Assembly: GCA_013032095.1 (NCBI GenBank)
Contig: WQBJ01000032.1
Location: 1-40,607, forward strand
DNA from: Ruegeria atlantica
GTDB lineage: Bacteria > Pseudomonadota > Alphaproteobacteria > Rhodobacterales > Rhodobacteraceae
Direction: 5' to 3'
DNA length: 40,607 nucleotides
Numbering within the stretch: position 1 is the stretch's first letter; every line of letters begins with the position of its first letter. The notes under the pieces are model-generated. The model searched no databases. It was not told where the DNA came from and worked only from the letters and a program-made list of their open reading frames with translations. The position numbers and the translations under genes were made by a program. Positions 24,032 through 32,296 of this stretch are shown one piece after another.

Positions 24032-24434
24032 AAAGGGCGAGTATCATTTCAAAAGACTGATCAAAGTACTGGCGGCATCTCCGTGCTTGGATACGCAAGT
24101 CGACTGACAGAATTGCGAGCGCTTTAAGGATTGATCGTTCCGCATACGCCGACTCAAGAGTCATACGGAGGCTGTCGTCCACAGCTTCCGTGTCATCGGC
24201 ATATTGTTGTTTTTAATATGGAATCCTTAGTCCCAAAGACGTCACCCAGCTTGCCAAACCGCATAGATTGGCGGCACAACTGGTGGTTTATTTTGGCCAA
24301 CTGAAGCACACGCCTCCCAGAATGCACAGCGAAGGGGCGGTGGCCGCTGGATGGCGGCGTGGAGAACATGGTTCAGACCTGCCTTTTGGCAGCGCGCCTT
24401 CGCGTCAAAACCGGTAAGGGCGTCACGTCAATTT
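24032..24434. other. upstream region of the defence operon
   Basis: No gene recognised. GACTC-AA-GAGTC (24151-24162) is a small palindrome. The promoter of the hsdM-to-zorD operon is expected here, since no plus-strand gene lies between 21841 and 24435. No confident -35/-10 pair was identified. Confidence 0.35.
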
Positions 24435-26456
24435 ATGAGCACCGATATCAAGTCACTGGGATCATTCGTTTGGTCCATCGCCGAGCTGTTGCGCGGAGAT
24501 TTCAAACAATCTGAATATGGCAAGGTCATCTTGCCCTTCGTCGTCTTGCGCCGTCTGGATTGTATCCTCGAGGAGAGCAAACAAGATGTTCTCGACATGG
24601 CAGCGTCACTGCCCGAAGACATAGAAGACGAGGCACGTGATACGCTGCTCTCCGGCGTCGTCGGGCAAAACATCCGCCTCTATAACTTGTCCCGCTTCAC
24701 CTTCGCCTCTCTCAAAGGGCAGGATGCCCAGGATATCCACAAGAACCTGGTCGATTACATCACCAAGTTCTCAGGCAATGTCCGTGATATCTTTCTCGAC
24801 AAATTCCTGTTCACGGACCAACTCAAGCGTCTGAACGACGCCGGGCTGCTTTACCAGGTCTTCGACAGATTCACCCAGATCAACCTGCACCCAAATGCCA
24901 TCTCGAACATCGAGATGGGGTATCTGTTCGAGGATCTCATCCGTCGCTTTTCGGAGATTTCGAACGAAACAGCCGGGGAACACTACACCCCACGTGAAGT
25001 CATTCGGTTGATCGTTTCGCTGCTGTTGATCAATGACAAGGGTGCTCTGACAGGCTCAGGCGTCATTCGCCAAGTTTACGATCCCGCCGCAGGCACGGGT
25101 GGAATGCTCTCCATCGCCGAGATGGAGATGAAAGCGCTTAACGAACGCATCCGGGTCGAACTCTTCGGGCAGGAGCTCAATCCTGAATCCTTTGCGATCT
25201 GCAAGTCCGACATGCTGGTGACAGGGCATAACCCTGAGAACATCGCTTTTGGCAACACGCTCACCCAAGACGCCCATGCAGACAGGCGCTTCCACTACAT
25301 GCTGTCCAATCCACCTTATGGTGTGGATTGGAAGAAATACGCTGATCCGATCAAGGATGAGGCGGCGGAACACGGCATGTCGGGCCGCTTTGGTGCAGGC
25401 CTGCCTCGCATCTCGGATGGGCAGTTGCTGTTCCTGCAGCACATGATCTCGAAGATGCGCGATGACGAGCAAGGATCGCGTATCGGTATTGTCATGAATG
25501 GATCGCCCCTCTTCACCGGTGGTGCCGGGTCGGGCGAGAGCGAGATCCGCCGCTGGATACTGGAAAACGATTGGGTCGAGGCCATCATCGCGCTGCCAAC
25601 AGACCTCTTCTACAACACGGGCATCCAGACCTATGTCTGGTTACTGACCAACCGCAAGGACACTGCCCGGCGTGGCAAGGTGCAGTTGATCGATGCCAGT
25701 GGCGAACGTTTCTGGACGTCCATGCGCAAATCGCTTGGATCGAAGCGCCGGGAAATTCCACCAGAGGCCTGTGACGAGATCACCCGCATCTATGCCGGGA
25801 TGTTGAACGGTGAAGGCAACTGGGGAGACGTGTCCAAGATCTTCAACACAACCGATTTTGGATTTCGTGAAATCCGGGTTGAACGTCCATTGAAGCTTGC
25901 CTTTGCGGTGACGCCTGACGCGTTGGTAACACTGCGCGAAGCGAAGCCGTTCCTCAAACTTGAGGAAGATGATCAGACCCAAATTCTGGAAGCTTTGCAG
26001 AAATTCTTGCCCGCGGACAAACGATGGTTGGACCGTAGCGATTTCGACAAGGCGCTTTCTACCGCTCTTCGCCGGGCTAGCATCAAAGTCGGAGCGCCAG
26101 TCAGAAAGGCGATCCAGTCTGCATTGTCAGAACGAGACGAGGATGCCGAGGTTTGCCGCGACAAGACCGACAATCTCGAACCCGACACCGATCTGCGCGA
26201 TCATGAATTGGTGCCACTGAACGAGGATTGGCAGGACTATGTGAAACGCGAGGTTCTGCCCTTCGTTCCCGATGCCTGGGTGGATGAGACCTACACCGAT
26301 GCACGGGATGGCGATGTCGGGCGTGTCGGCTATGAGATCAACTTCAACCGCTACTTCTACAAATACGTGCCGCCCCGTCCGCTCGAAGAGATCGATGCAG
26401 AATTGAAGGCGCTTGAGGCCGAGATCGCAGGTCTGTTGCAGGAGGTGGGCGAGTGA
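24435..26456 (+). CDS. hsdM: type I restriction-modification system DNA methyltransferase subunit HsdM
   Basis: A 673-residue N6-adenine methyltransferase. An HsdM N-terminal helical domain (MSTDIKSLGSFVWSIAELLR onward) precedes the catalytic domain. HYTPREVI lies near 182, the SAM motif DPAAGTGG near 216-223 and the adenine motif NPPYG at 292-296. The C-terminal 200 residues form a long extension with a closing coiled part (EIDAELKALEAEIAGLLQEV) that should grip HsdS. It methylates host DNA at the HsdS-defined site and joins the HsdR complex. The ATG at 24435 begins the conserved N-terminus; an upstream ATG at 24351 would add 28 unrelated residues. The hsdS start overlaps its stop by GTGA. 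Confidence 0.95.
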   Translation: MSTDIKSLGSFVWSIAELLRGDFKQSEYGKVILPFVVLRRLDCILEESKQDVLDMAASLPEDIEDEARDTLLSGVVGQNIRLYNLSRFTFASLKGQDAQDIHKNLVDYITKFSGNVRDIFLDKFLFTDQLKRLNDAGLLYQVFDRFTQINLHPNAISNIEMGYLFEDLIRRFSEISNETAGEHYTPREVIRLIVSLLLINDKGALTGSGVIRQVYDPAAGTGGMLSIAEMEMKALNERIRVELFGQELNPESFAICKSDMLVTGHNPENIAFGNTLTQDAHADRRFHYMLSNPPYGVDWKKYADPIKDEAAEHGMSGRFGAGLPRISDGQLLFLQHMISKMRDDEQGSRIGIVMNGSPLFTGGAGSGESEIRRWILENDWVEAIIALPTDLFYNTGIQTYVWLLTNRKDTARRGKVQLIDASGERFWTSMRKSLGSKRREIPPEACDEITRIYAGMLNGEGNWGDVSKIFNTTDFGFREIRVERPLKLAFAVTPDALVTLREAKPFLKLEEDDQTQILEALQKFLPADKRWLDRSDFDKALSTALRRASIKVGAPVRKAIQSALSERDEDAEVCRDKTDNLEPDTDLRDHELVPLNEDWQDYVKREVLPFVPDAWVDETYTDARDGDVGRVGYEINFNRYFYKYVPPRPLEEIDAELKALEAEIAGLLQEVGE

Positions 26457-26960
26457 CGATGCACCGTTTACGCAATGTGGCCCAGATTCTAACCAGTAAC
26501 GTCGACAAGGTTATCAAAACCGATGAACATCCGGTTCGCCTCTGCAACTATGTGGATGCCTATAAGAACAACTTCATCCACGGTGACATGCCGTTTAAGG
26601 TTGGAACCGCCACCGCAGCTGAGATCAAGAGGTTCAGAGTACAGGTTGATGACGTTATCATCACAAAAGACTCCGAGACTCCTGACGACATTGGGGTTCC
26701 ATCTCTGGTCAAGTCCACCGCGCGAGATTTGATCTGTGGTTATCATCTTTCGATATTGCGAGCAGACCGCCGACGGATGTTCGGTCCGTTTCTCTATTGG
26801 CACTTGCTGTCGAAAAAATCACAAGAAGATTTCAGAAACGCGGCGAACGGCGTCACCCGATTTGGTCTGACCATTGGCGGCATCAAGAGCGTTCCAATCA
26901 ACCTCCCCGACCTCGCGACCCAGCGCCGGATTGCCGATTTTCTGGACCGGGAGACCGCAA
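26428..26960 (+). repeat. tandem duplication within hsdS, copy 1
   Basis: These 533 bases recur at 27085-27617 with an offset of exactly 657 bases (219 codons). The encoded segments differ at about 16 of 168 residues. Copy 1 begins inside the 3' end of hsdM and takes in the ribosome binding site and start of hsdS. Confidence 0.9.
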
Positions 26961-27778
26961 GAATAGACCTGCTGATCGAGAAAAAGCAGCGGTTGGTGGA
27001 GTTGGTCGATGAAAAGCGCTCAGCGTTAATTACAGCCGCCGTCATGGGGCAGTTGCTCGTGAGCGATTCTGGAAACAGAAATTTCAGGTTTGTTGCAGGA
27101 GGTGGTTGGGTGACGACGCACCGTTTACGCGATGTGGCCCAGATTTTGACGAGCAACGTCGACAAGGTTGTCAAAATCGATGAGCACCCAGTTCGCCTCT
27201 GCAACTATGTGGATGTCTATAAGAACAACTTCATCCACAACGACATGCCGTTTAAGGCCGGAAGCGCCACCGCTGCTGAGATCAAGAAGTTCAGAGTGCA
27301 AGTTGATGACGTTATCATCACAAAGGACTCCGAAACTCCCGACGACATTGGGGTCCCGTCTCTGGTCAAATCCACTGCACGTGATTTGATTTGCGGTTAT
27401 CACCTTTCGGTATTGCGAGCAGACCGACGACGGATGGTCGGTCCGTTTCTTTATTGGCACTTGCTATCGAAAAAATCGCAAGAAGATTTTGGAAACGCGG
27501 CGAACGGTGTCACCCGCTTTGGTCTGACACTTGGCGGCATCAAGAACATACCAATCAACCTCCCCGACCTCGAGACCCAACGCCGGATAGCTGACTTTCT
27601 CGACCGGGAGACTGCGCGTTTTGACGCAATCAAAGACAGAACCGACGTCTCCATAAACCGACTCCAAGAATACCGCTCCGCCCTGATCACTGCGGCAGTT
27701 ACGGGGCAGGTCGACATCGCGGAACAAGTCAAGTTCGACCACCGCCATAATACCAATCAAGAGGAGATGTATGCATGA
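26453..27778 (+). CDS. hsdS: type I RM specificity subunit HsdS with two near-identical TRDs
   Basis: A 441-residue specificity subunit from GTG at 26453 (or ATG at 26459). Each half holds a target-recognition domain beginning HRLR(N/D)VAQILTSNVDK and ending NLPDL.TQRRIADFLDRET, followed by a helical spacer (LVELVDEKRSALITAA and NRLQEYRSALITAA). Normal HsdS proteins carry two unrelated TRDs. Here TRD1 and TRD2 are about 90% identical, so both halves should read the same half-site in opposite orientation and give a palindromic bipartite target. The duplicated unit includes the hsdM 3' end and start region. It overlaps hsdM by GTGA and the next gene by ATGA. Confidence 0.95.
   Translation: MTMHRLRNVAQILTSNVDKVIKTDEHPVRLCNYVDAYKNNFIHGDMPFKVGTATAAEIKRFRVQVDDVIITKDSETPDDIGVPSLVKSTARDLICGYHLSILRADRRRMFGPFLYWHLLSKKSQEDFRNAANGVTRFGLTIGGIKSVPINLPDLATQRRIADFLDRETARIDLLIEKKQRLVELVDEKRSALITAAVMGQLLVSDSGNRNFRFVAGGGWVTTHRLRDVAQILTSNVDKVVKIDEHPVRLCNYVDVYKNNFIHNDMPFKAGSATAAEIKKFRVQVDDVIITKDSETPDDIGVPSLVKSTARDLICGYHLSVLRADRRRMVGPFLYWHLLSKKSQEDFGNAANGVTRFGLTLGGIKNIPINLPDLETQRRIADFLDRETARFDAIKDRTDVSINRLQEYRSALITAAVTGQVDIAEQVKFDHRHNTNQEEMYA
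27085..27617 (+). repeat. tandem duplication within hsdS, copy 2
   Basis: Second copy of 26428-26960. It still contains the former start context (TTGTTGCAGGAGGTGG then GTGACG), now internal to the reading frame. This shows that a half-length hsdS including its ribosome binding site was duplicated in tandem and fused in frame. Confidence 0.9.
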
Positions 27779-28833
27779 GCCAGTTGTGGATTGTTAGGGC
27801 GGGTGCGCATGGCGAGCGGGAGTTTGACGCCGTTGATCAGGGAAAGCTGTTCCCGGGATTTCTCGAAGTTGGCGATCTATCGCAGCTAGATTCTCGTGAT
27901 GCAATTTTCTCGTGCTTGCAAGAGGTGTGGCCCGACGAGGGTACGAACCGATTGCGCAATTTCGCAGCGCAGTTAAACCAGTTCGTCAACCGAATTCAGA
28001 TTGGCGACTATGTTGTGATGCCGCGCAAGCTAACGAACGGTGTCGCCATCGGGATCGTGACGGGTGATTACCAGTTCGACGTGACGAGCGAATATAGACA
28101 TTCTCGGACCGTCGACTGGAAACAGGAGTCGCTGCCGCGCGATACATTCAAGCAGGATCTCCGGCACAGCTTCGGTGCTTTCATGACCATTTGCGAAATC
28201 AAACGCAACTCTGCGCTAGAGCGTGTTAAGGCTGTTTTGCAAACTGATCAAGATCCCGGAGCGCTACTCCAAAAAAGCGGCCACGTAGCGCGGCCAGTAT
28301 TTTTGAGTGGGTCAGAGGACCAAGACAGCGAAGCAGACGAATATCAAACCGACATTGAGGACATTGCCGATCAGCAAATCATCTCGCTGATTAAGTCTGA
28401 GTTCGCAGGCCACGCGCTGGCTGAACTCGTGGCTGAAATAATGCGTGTTGAGGGATACACGACCAAAATCTCTCCGCCAGGGCCGGACGGTGGTGTAGAT
28501 ATCCTCGCAGCGGGAGGGACGCTAGGACTGGGCGAGGACCGCATTTGCGTTCAGGTGAAGTCTGGGGACGGGGCGGCTAACCACGATGTCGTGCTACGCT
28601 TGATTGGCTCAACTTCCAACACACAAGCTCAAACGGGATTGCTGGTCAGCATCGGAGGGGTGAACGCTGTTGCCCAGAAGGAGCTGGACAACAATTTCTT
28701 TAAGCTGCGGCTGTGGCAGATGTCGGATCTGTTGAAGGCACTGTTCCGGACCTATGGAGAACTATCGGACGAGACGCGCGCAAAGTTGCCACTCAAGCAA
28801 ATTTGGGCGCCAATGTCAGGAGGGGCATCGTGA
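27775..28833 (+). CDS. Mrr-type restriction endonuclease with N-terminal PUA/EVE-like domain
   Basis: A 352-residue nuclease. Residues 1-105 (LWIVRAGAHGEREFD.V.QG, FVNRIQIGDYVVMP, AIGIVTGDYQF) resemble a PUA/EVE-type domain that in other restriction proteins senses modified bases. The C-terminal part is an Mrr catalytic domain: GPDGGVDIL with Asp242, and QVK at 260-262 as the (D/E)-x-K equivalent. It is inserted between hsdS and hsdR with ATGA and GTGA overlaps. A type IV-like enzyme attacking modified phage DNA would complement the type I system. How it spares DNA methylated by HsdM is not evident; its recognition must differ from N6-methyladenine at that site. Confidence 0.8.
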   Translation: MSQLWIVRAGAHGEREFDAVDQGKLFPGFLEVGDLSQLDSRDAIFSCLQEVWPDEGTNRLRNFAAQLNQFVNRIQIGDYVVMPRKLTNGVAIGIVTGDYQFDVTSEYRHSRTVDWKQESLPRDTFKQDLRHSFGAFMTICEIKRNSALERVKAVLQTDQDPGALLQKSGHVARPVFLSGSEDQDSEADEYQTDIEDIADQQIISLIKSEFAGHALAELVAEIMRVEGYTTKISPPGPDGGVDILAAGGTLGLGEDRICVQVKSGDGAANHDVVLRLIGSTSNTQAQTGLLVSIGGVNAVAQKELDNNFFKLRLWQMSDLLKALFRTYGELSDETRAKLPLKQIWAPMSGGAS

Positions 28834-28949
28834 ACGGATACTACTCCACCCCAACCGCTGGCGTTGTTGCACCTCAGATCAACTTAGAAACAAGTGCCGG
28901 TATTCCCGAACACTGTTTCGACGCTCTTCAAGAAGGGATGGTTACGTGA
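28830..28949 (+). CDS. 39-codon ORF, translationally coupled
   Basis: A small gene encoding 39 residues (VNGYYSTPTAGVVAPQ at the start, ALQEGMVT at the end). Its GTG overlaps the TGA of the nuclease gene as GTGA, with AGGAGG 6 bases upstream. Its own TGA overlaps the ATG of the next gene as TGATG. The strong ribosome binding site and the double overlap argue that it is translated. I recognise no family. It may be a small cofactor of the neighbouring complex or mainly a coupling peptide for the downstream gene. Confidence 0.6.
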   Translation: MNGYYSTPTAGVVAPQINLETSAGIPEHCFDALQEGMVT

Positions 28950-31900
28950 TGGAGTACGTAGTTCCATTCGACCACGAGAGTGTTCATACATTGCAAGCCG
29001 CGATCGACCGAACAGAAGGTCACGACCACCAAGAGCATGAAGGTGGCGTGTATTTGGAGCACATGGTTGCAAGATTCAACGGACTGAAAATCGAGATATT
29101 TGCAAACGAACACCCCCCTCCTCATTTCCGCGTAAAAACAAGTGATGGCACGGCCAACTTTCGCATCGACAATTGTGAACCGCTTAACGGCGATAAATCG
29201 GTTCTGCGAAAGCACCGTGAGATACAGAAGTGGCACGCAACAAACCGAGACGCCCTAATTGAAACTTGGAACAACACGCGCCCAAGTGATTGCCCGGTGG
29301 GTGAACTTAGGATGCAAACCTTCATGGAAACCACCCACACCACCGCTGACATTCATCAGGAAAAGGTGTTCGAGGCGCACATCGTCTCCTGCCTGACTTC
29401 AGAGCAGGGATACATGGAACGCGACTGCGCGTCTCACTACAGTATTGCCTATGCCCTGGACATCGAGTTGCTGTTCCGCTTTCTCAAAACGACCCAGCCA
29501 GATGCATGGCAGGTCCTTGAGGAGCATTATGCTGCGCAGGCGGAAGCGGAGGTTCTGAAGCGTCTCGAGAACGCACTGAAAGACAACCCAACCCACGTCG
29601 TGTTGCGTGAAGGCATCAAGCTGGTGCCGAATATCCGCTTCAATCTCTGCTTCTTCAAACCAGCCTCAAAACTGAATCCAGACCTCACTCGCCTGTATGA
29701 GGCAAACATCTTGTCCGTGATGCGGCAAGTCACTTACAGCGCGAAAAACCAGAACGCGATAGACCTCGTCACTTTCATCAATGGTATTCCCGTCGCGACG
29801 ATGGAAATCAAAAACCTGCTGACCGGCCAGAACTTCAAACATGCTGAAAAGCAGTACCAGCAAGACCGCTCCCCTGCCGGCGAACCGCTCCTGACATTCA
29901 AGCGTGGGGCTATCGTTCACTTCGCAGTGGATCAGGACAACGTGTCGATGACCACCCGCTTGATGAATAGCAAGACACGGTTCCTGCCCTTCAACCGCGG
30001 CCGGGATGGAGGGGCAGGGAACCCCGATGTGCCTGGTGAGAACCGCGTCGCTTATCTCTACAAGGATCTGCCCGACGGGAAGGCGGTGTTTTCACGCGAG
30101 GTGCTACTCGATCTGATCGGACGCTTTATTCACCTTGAGCGCGGAAATCGCAAAGAGATGCTGATCTTTCCACGCTTCCAGCAACTTAATGCCGTACGCA
30201 GTCTTCTGACCGACGCGAAATTGCGTGGCGCAGGCCAGAATTACCTCATCCAGCACAGTGCCGGTTCGGGTAAGTCAAACACCATCGCCTGGACCGCGCA
30301 TCAGATCATCAACCTGCATGATGAAAATGACAAACCGGTTTTCGACACCGCGATCATCGTGACGGACCGCCTGGTGCTGGATCGCCAGTTGCAGAACACC
30401 ATCGGTGGGTTTGCTCAGACTGAAGGTGTGGTGAAGAAGATCGATGGCACGTCCCGCGACCTGAAGGAAGCTATCCTGAACGGTGCCCGGATCATCATCA
30501 CGACGATCCAGAAATTCGGCACCGAGCATCTGGCAACGATTTCTGGTCAATCGGACAGGAACTTCGCTGTCATCATCGACGAGGCGCATTCATCCCAGTC
30601 CGGCAAAGCCGCGCAGGCCATGACCGATGCCTTGACGCGAGACGCCACCAGTTCCGATGATATCGAGGACATGGTCCTAGCCTTTCAGAAAGCACGAGGA
30701 CCACAGAAGAACATCTCATTCCTTGCCTTCACCGCGACACCCCGCAACGTGACTCTGGAACGGTTCGGCCGTACCGGATCTGATAACAAGCCACATCCGT
30801 TTCACCTCTACTCGATGCGTCAGGCCATCGAGGAGGGGTTCATTCTGGACGTGCTCCAGAATTACATGACCTACAAGGCCTATTACCAACTCGAAAAAAC
30901 CATCGAGGATGATCCCGCATTCAAGGGCAGAAAAGCACAGGCGCGCGTTGCCCGCTATGCGTCGCTGCACCCGACTGCGATCGATCAGAAGATCGAAGTC
31001 ATCGTTGAACACTTCCGCCGTCATGTTGCCAAGGAGTTGGATGGACGGGCAAAGGCGATGATCGTGACGCAAAGCCGGGAGCACGCCTTTCGTTATTGGC
31101 AACAGTTGACCCGCTACATCGAAGACAAAGGCTACGCTGGCTTGAAAGCATTGGTGGCGTTTTCGGGTGATTTGGACATTGATGGTGAACTTTGGACTGA
31201 AGCCAGCGCAAACGGGTTTGCCGAAACTGAGCTTCCCAAGAGGTTTGACTCTGACGAATACCAGGTCCTGGTCGTCGCTGAGAAATATCAGACCGGCTTC
31301 GATCAGCCGAAGCTGGTTGCGATGTATGTGGACAAGAAGCTCGCTGGATTGCAGGCAGTACAGACGCTTGCCAGGTTGAACCGGACACATGCAGGCAAGG
31401 ACCGTACCTTTGTTCTCGATTTCCAGAATACGATGGAAGAGATCAAGGACGCCTTCGCACCTTTCTTTCAGGCGACAGCTCTGGAAGAGCGCACCGATCT
31501 GAACCAGATTTACGATCTGGAGCGGCGAATTTCGTCCTCGGGTTACATTCTGAAGGACGAGGTCGCGCGCTTTGCCGATCAATTTTTCAAAGGTGATTTG
31601 TCCACCCAGGATCGCCTCGCGTTGGAAGGCATAGTCCGCCTTGCCGTGGGCCGGTTTGAACTGGATGAAGACGAGGCACAGAAAGAAGAGTTCCGGCAGT
31701 TGCTGAAGAGTTTCCAGCGGTTCTACGCATTTGTCGCTCAGGTCGTACCGCTCAACGATGCATGGTTGGAAAAGCTCTATGTATTCACGACATGGTTGTC
31801 TCGGCTGCTGCCGTCTCGCGAAGTGCCCGCAGATATCACCGTCACGGACGACATGCTGAACCTCTCAGCCTTCAGGTTGCAAAAAGACGAAGAAGGCAGT

Positions 31901-32296
31901 GCATCCCTTTCTGCAGGTGAGACGCGGACACTTGACCCGATCACCGAGTTCGGCGCGAACCCATACACTGAGGAAGAGGAAAAATCGCTTTCGGACATCA
32001 TCAACTCGTTCAACGAACGGCATGGCACGCAGTTCTCAGACGAAGATATTCTTCGCTTTGAGCGAGTGACCCGTGAGGTCATGAACACAGAGATGACCGA
32101 AATGGTCCGCAACAACCCTGCTGACGTGGTCTACAACACGTTCTCTCAGGCGTTCTTTCACGGATTGGTAGAGATGTTCCGGCAAGACGGCGAGATGCGC
32201 AATATCGTCATGACGGACAAAGAAATTCGAGAGCTCTTGACGCGGCATTTCTTCATGCGGGCACAACGACAAGTTATGGAATCCTGGAGTGCATGA
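28949..32296 (+). CDS. hsdR: type I RM motor-nuclease HsdR with N-terminal DUF4160 domain
   Basis: A 1115-residue protein from ATG at 28949. Residues about 28-115 match DUF4160 (GLKIEIFANEHPPPHFRV, IQKWHATNRDALIETW). From about 122 it is a normal HsdR: the endonuclease with Asp272 and Glu286-x-Lys288 (MEIK), Walker A GSGKS at 439-443, DEAH at 544-547 and FTATP at 594-598, then helical C-terminal parts. It translocates DNA using ATP and cleaves unmethylated phage DNA. Internal ATGs at 29312 and 29324 would give a classical 990-residue HsdR, so a DUF4160-free form could also be made. It overlaps zorA by ATGA. Confidence 0.92.
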   Translation: MEYVVPFDHESVHTLQAAIDRTEGHDHQEHEGGVYLEHMVARFNGLKIEIFANEHPPPHFRVKTSDGTANFRIDNCEPLNGDKSVLRKHREIQKWHATNRDALIETWNNTRPSDCPVGELRMQTFMETTHTTADIHQEKVFEAHIVSCLTSEQGYMERDCASHYSIAYALDIELLFRFLKTTQPDAWQVLEEHYAAQAEAEVLKRLENALKDNPTHVVLREGIKLVPNIRFNLCFFKPASKLNPDLTRLYEANILSVMRQVTYSAKNQNAIDLVTFINGIPVATMEIKNLLTGQNFKHAEKQYQQDRSPAGEPLLTFKRGAIVHFAVDQDNVSMTTRLMNSKTRFLPFNRGRDGGAGNPDVPGENRVAYLYKDLPDGKAVFSREVLLDLIGRFIHLERGNRKEMLIFPRFQQLNAVRSLLTDAKLRGAGQNYLIQHSAGSGKSNTIAWTAHQIINLHDENDKPVFDTAIIVTDRLVLDRQLQNTIGGFAQTEGVVKKIDGTSRDLKEAILNGARIIITTIQKFGTEHLATISGQSDRNFAVIIDEAHSSQSGKAAQAMTDALTRDATSSDDIEDMVLAFQKARGPQKNISFLAFTATPRNVTLERFGRTGSDNKPHPFHLYSMRQAIEEGFILDVLQNYMTYKAYYQLEKTIEDDPAFKGRKAQARVARYASLHPTAIDQKIEVIVEHFRRHVAKELDGRAKAMIVTQSREHAFRYWQQLTRYIEDKGYAGLKALVAFSGDLDIDGELWTEASANGFAETELPKRFDSDEYQVLVVAEKYQTGFDQPKLVAMYVDKKLAGLQAVQTLARLNRTHAGKDRTFVLDFQNTMEEIKDAFAPFFQATALEERTDLNQIYDLERRISSSGYILKDEVARFADQFFKGDLSTQDRLALEGIVRLAVGRFELDEDEAQKEEFRQLLKSFQRFYAFVAQVVPLNDAWLEKLYVFTTWLSRLLPSREVPADITVTDDMLNLSAFRLQKDEEGSASLSAGETRTLDPITEFGANPYTEEEEKSLSDIINSFNERHGTQFSDEDILRFERVTREVMNTEMTEMVRNNPADVVYNTFSQAFFHGLVEMFRQDGEMRNIVMTDKEIRELLTRHFFMRAQRQVMESWSA

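Noticed and set aside
26428..27617. hsdS repeat as a possible assembly duplication artefact
   Set aside because: The copies differ at many bases and about 16 residues, so a collapsed or doubled assembly is unlikely.
30716..31582. 288-codon minus-strand frame opposite hsdR, and others opposite zorA (32842-33441)
   Set aside because: Antisense shadows caused by codon bias of hsdR and zorA; composition is not protein-like.
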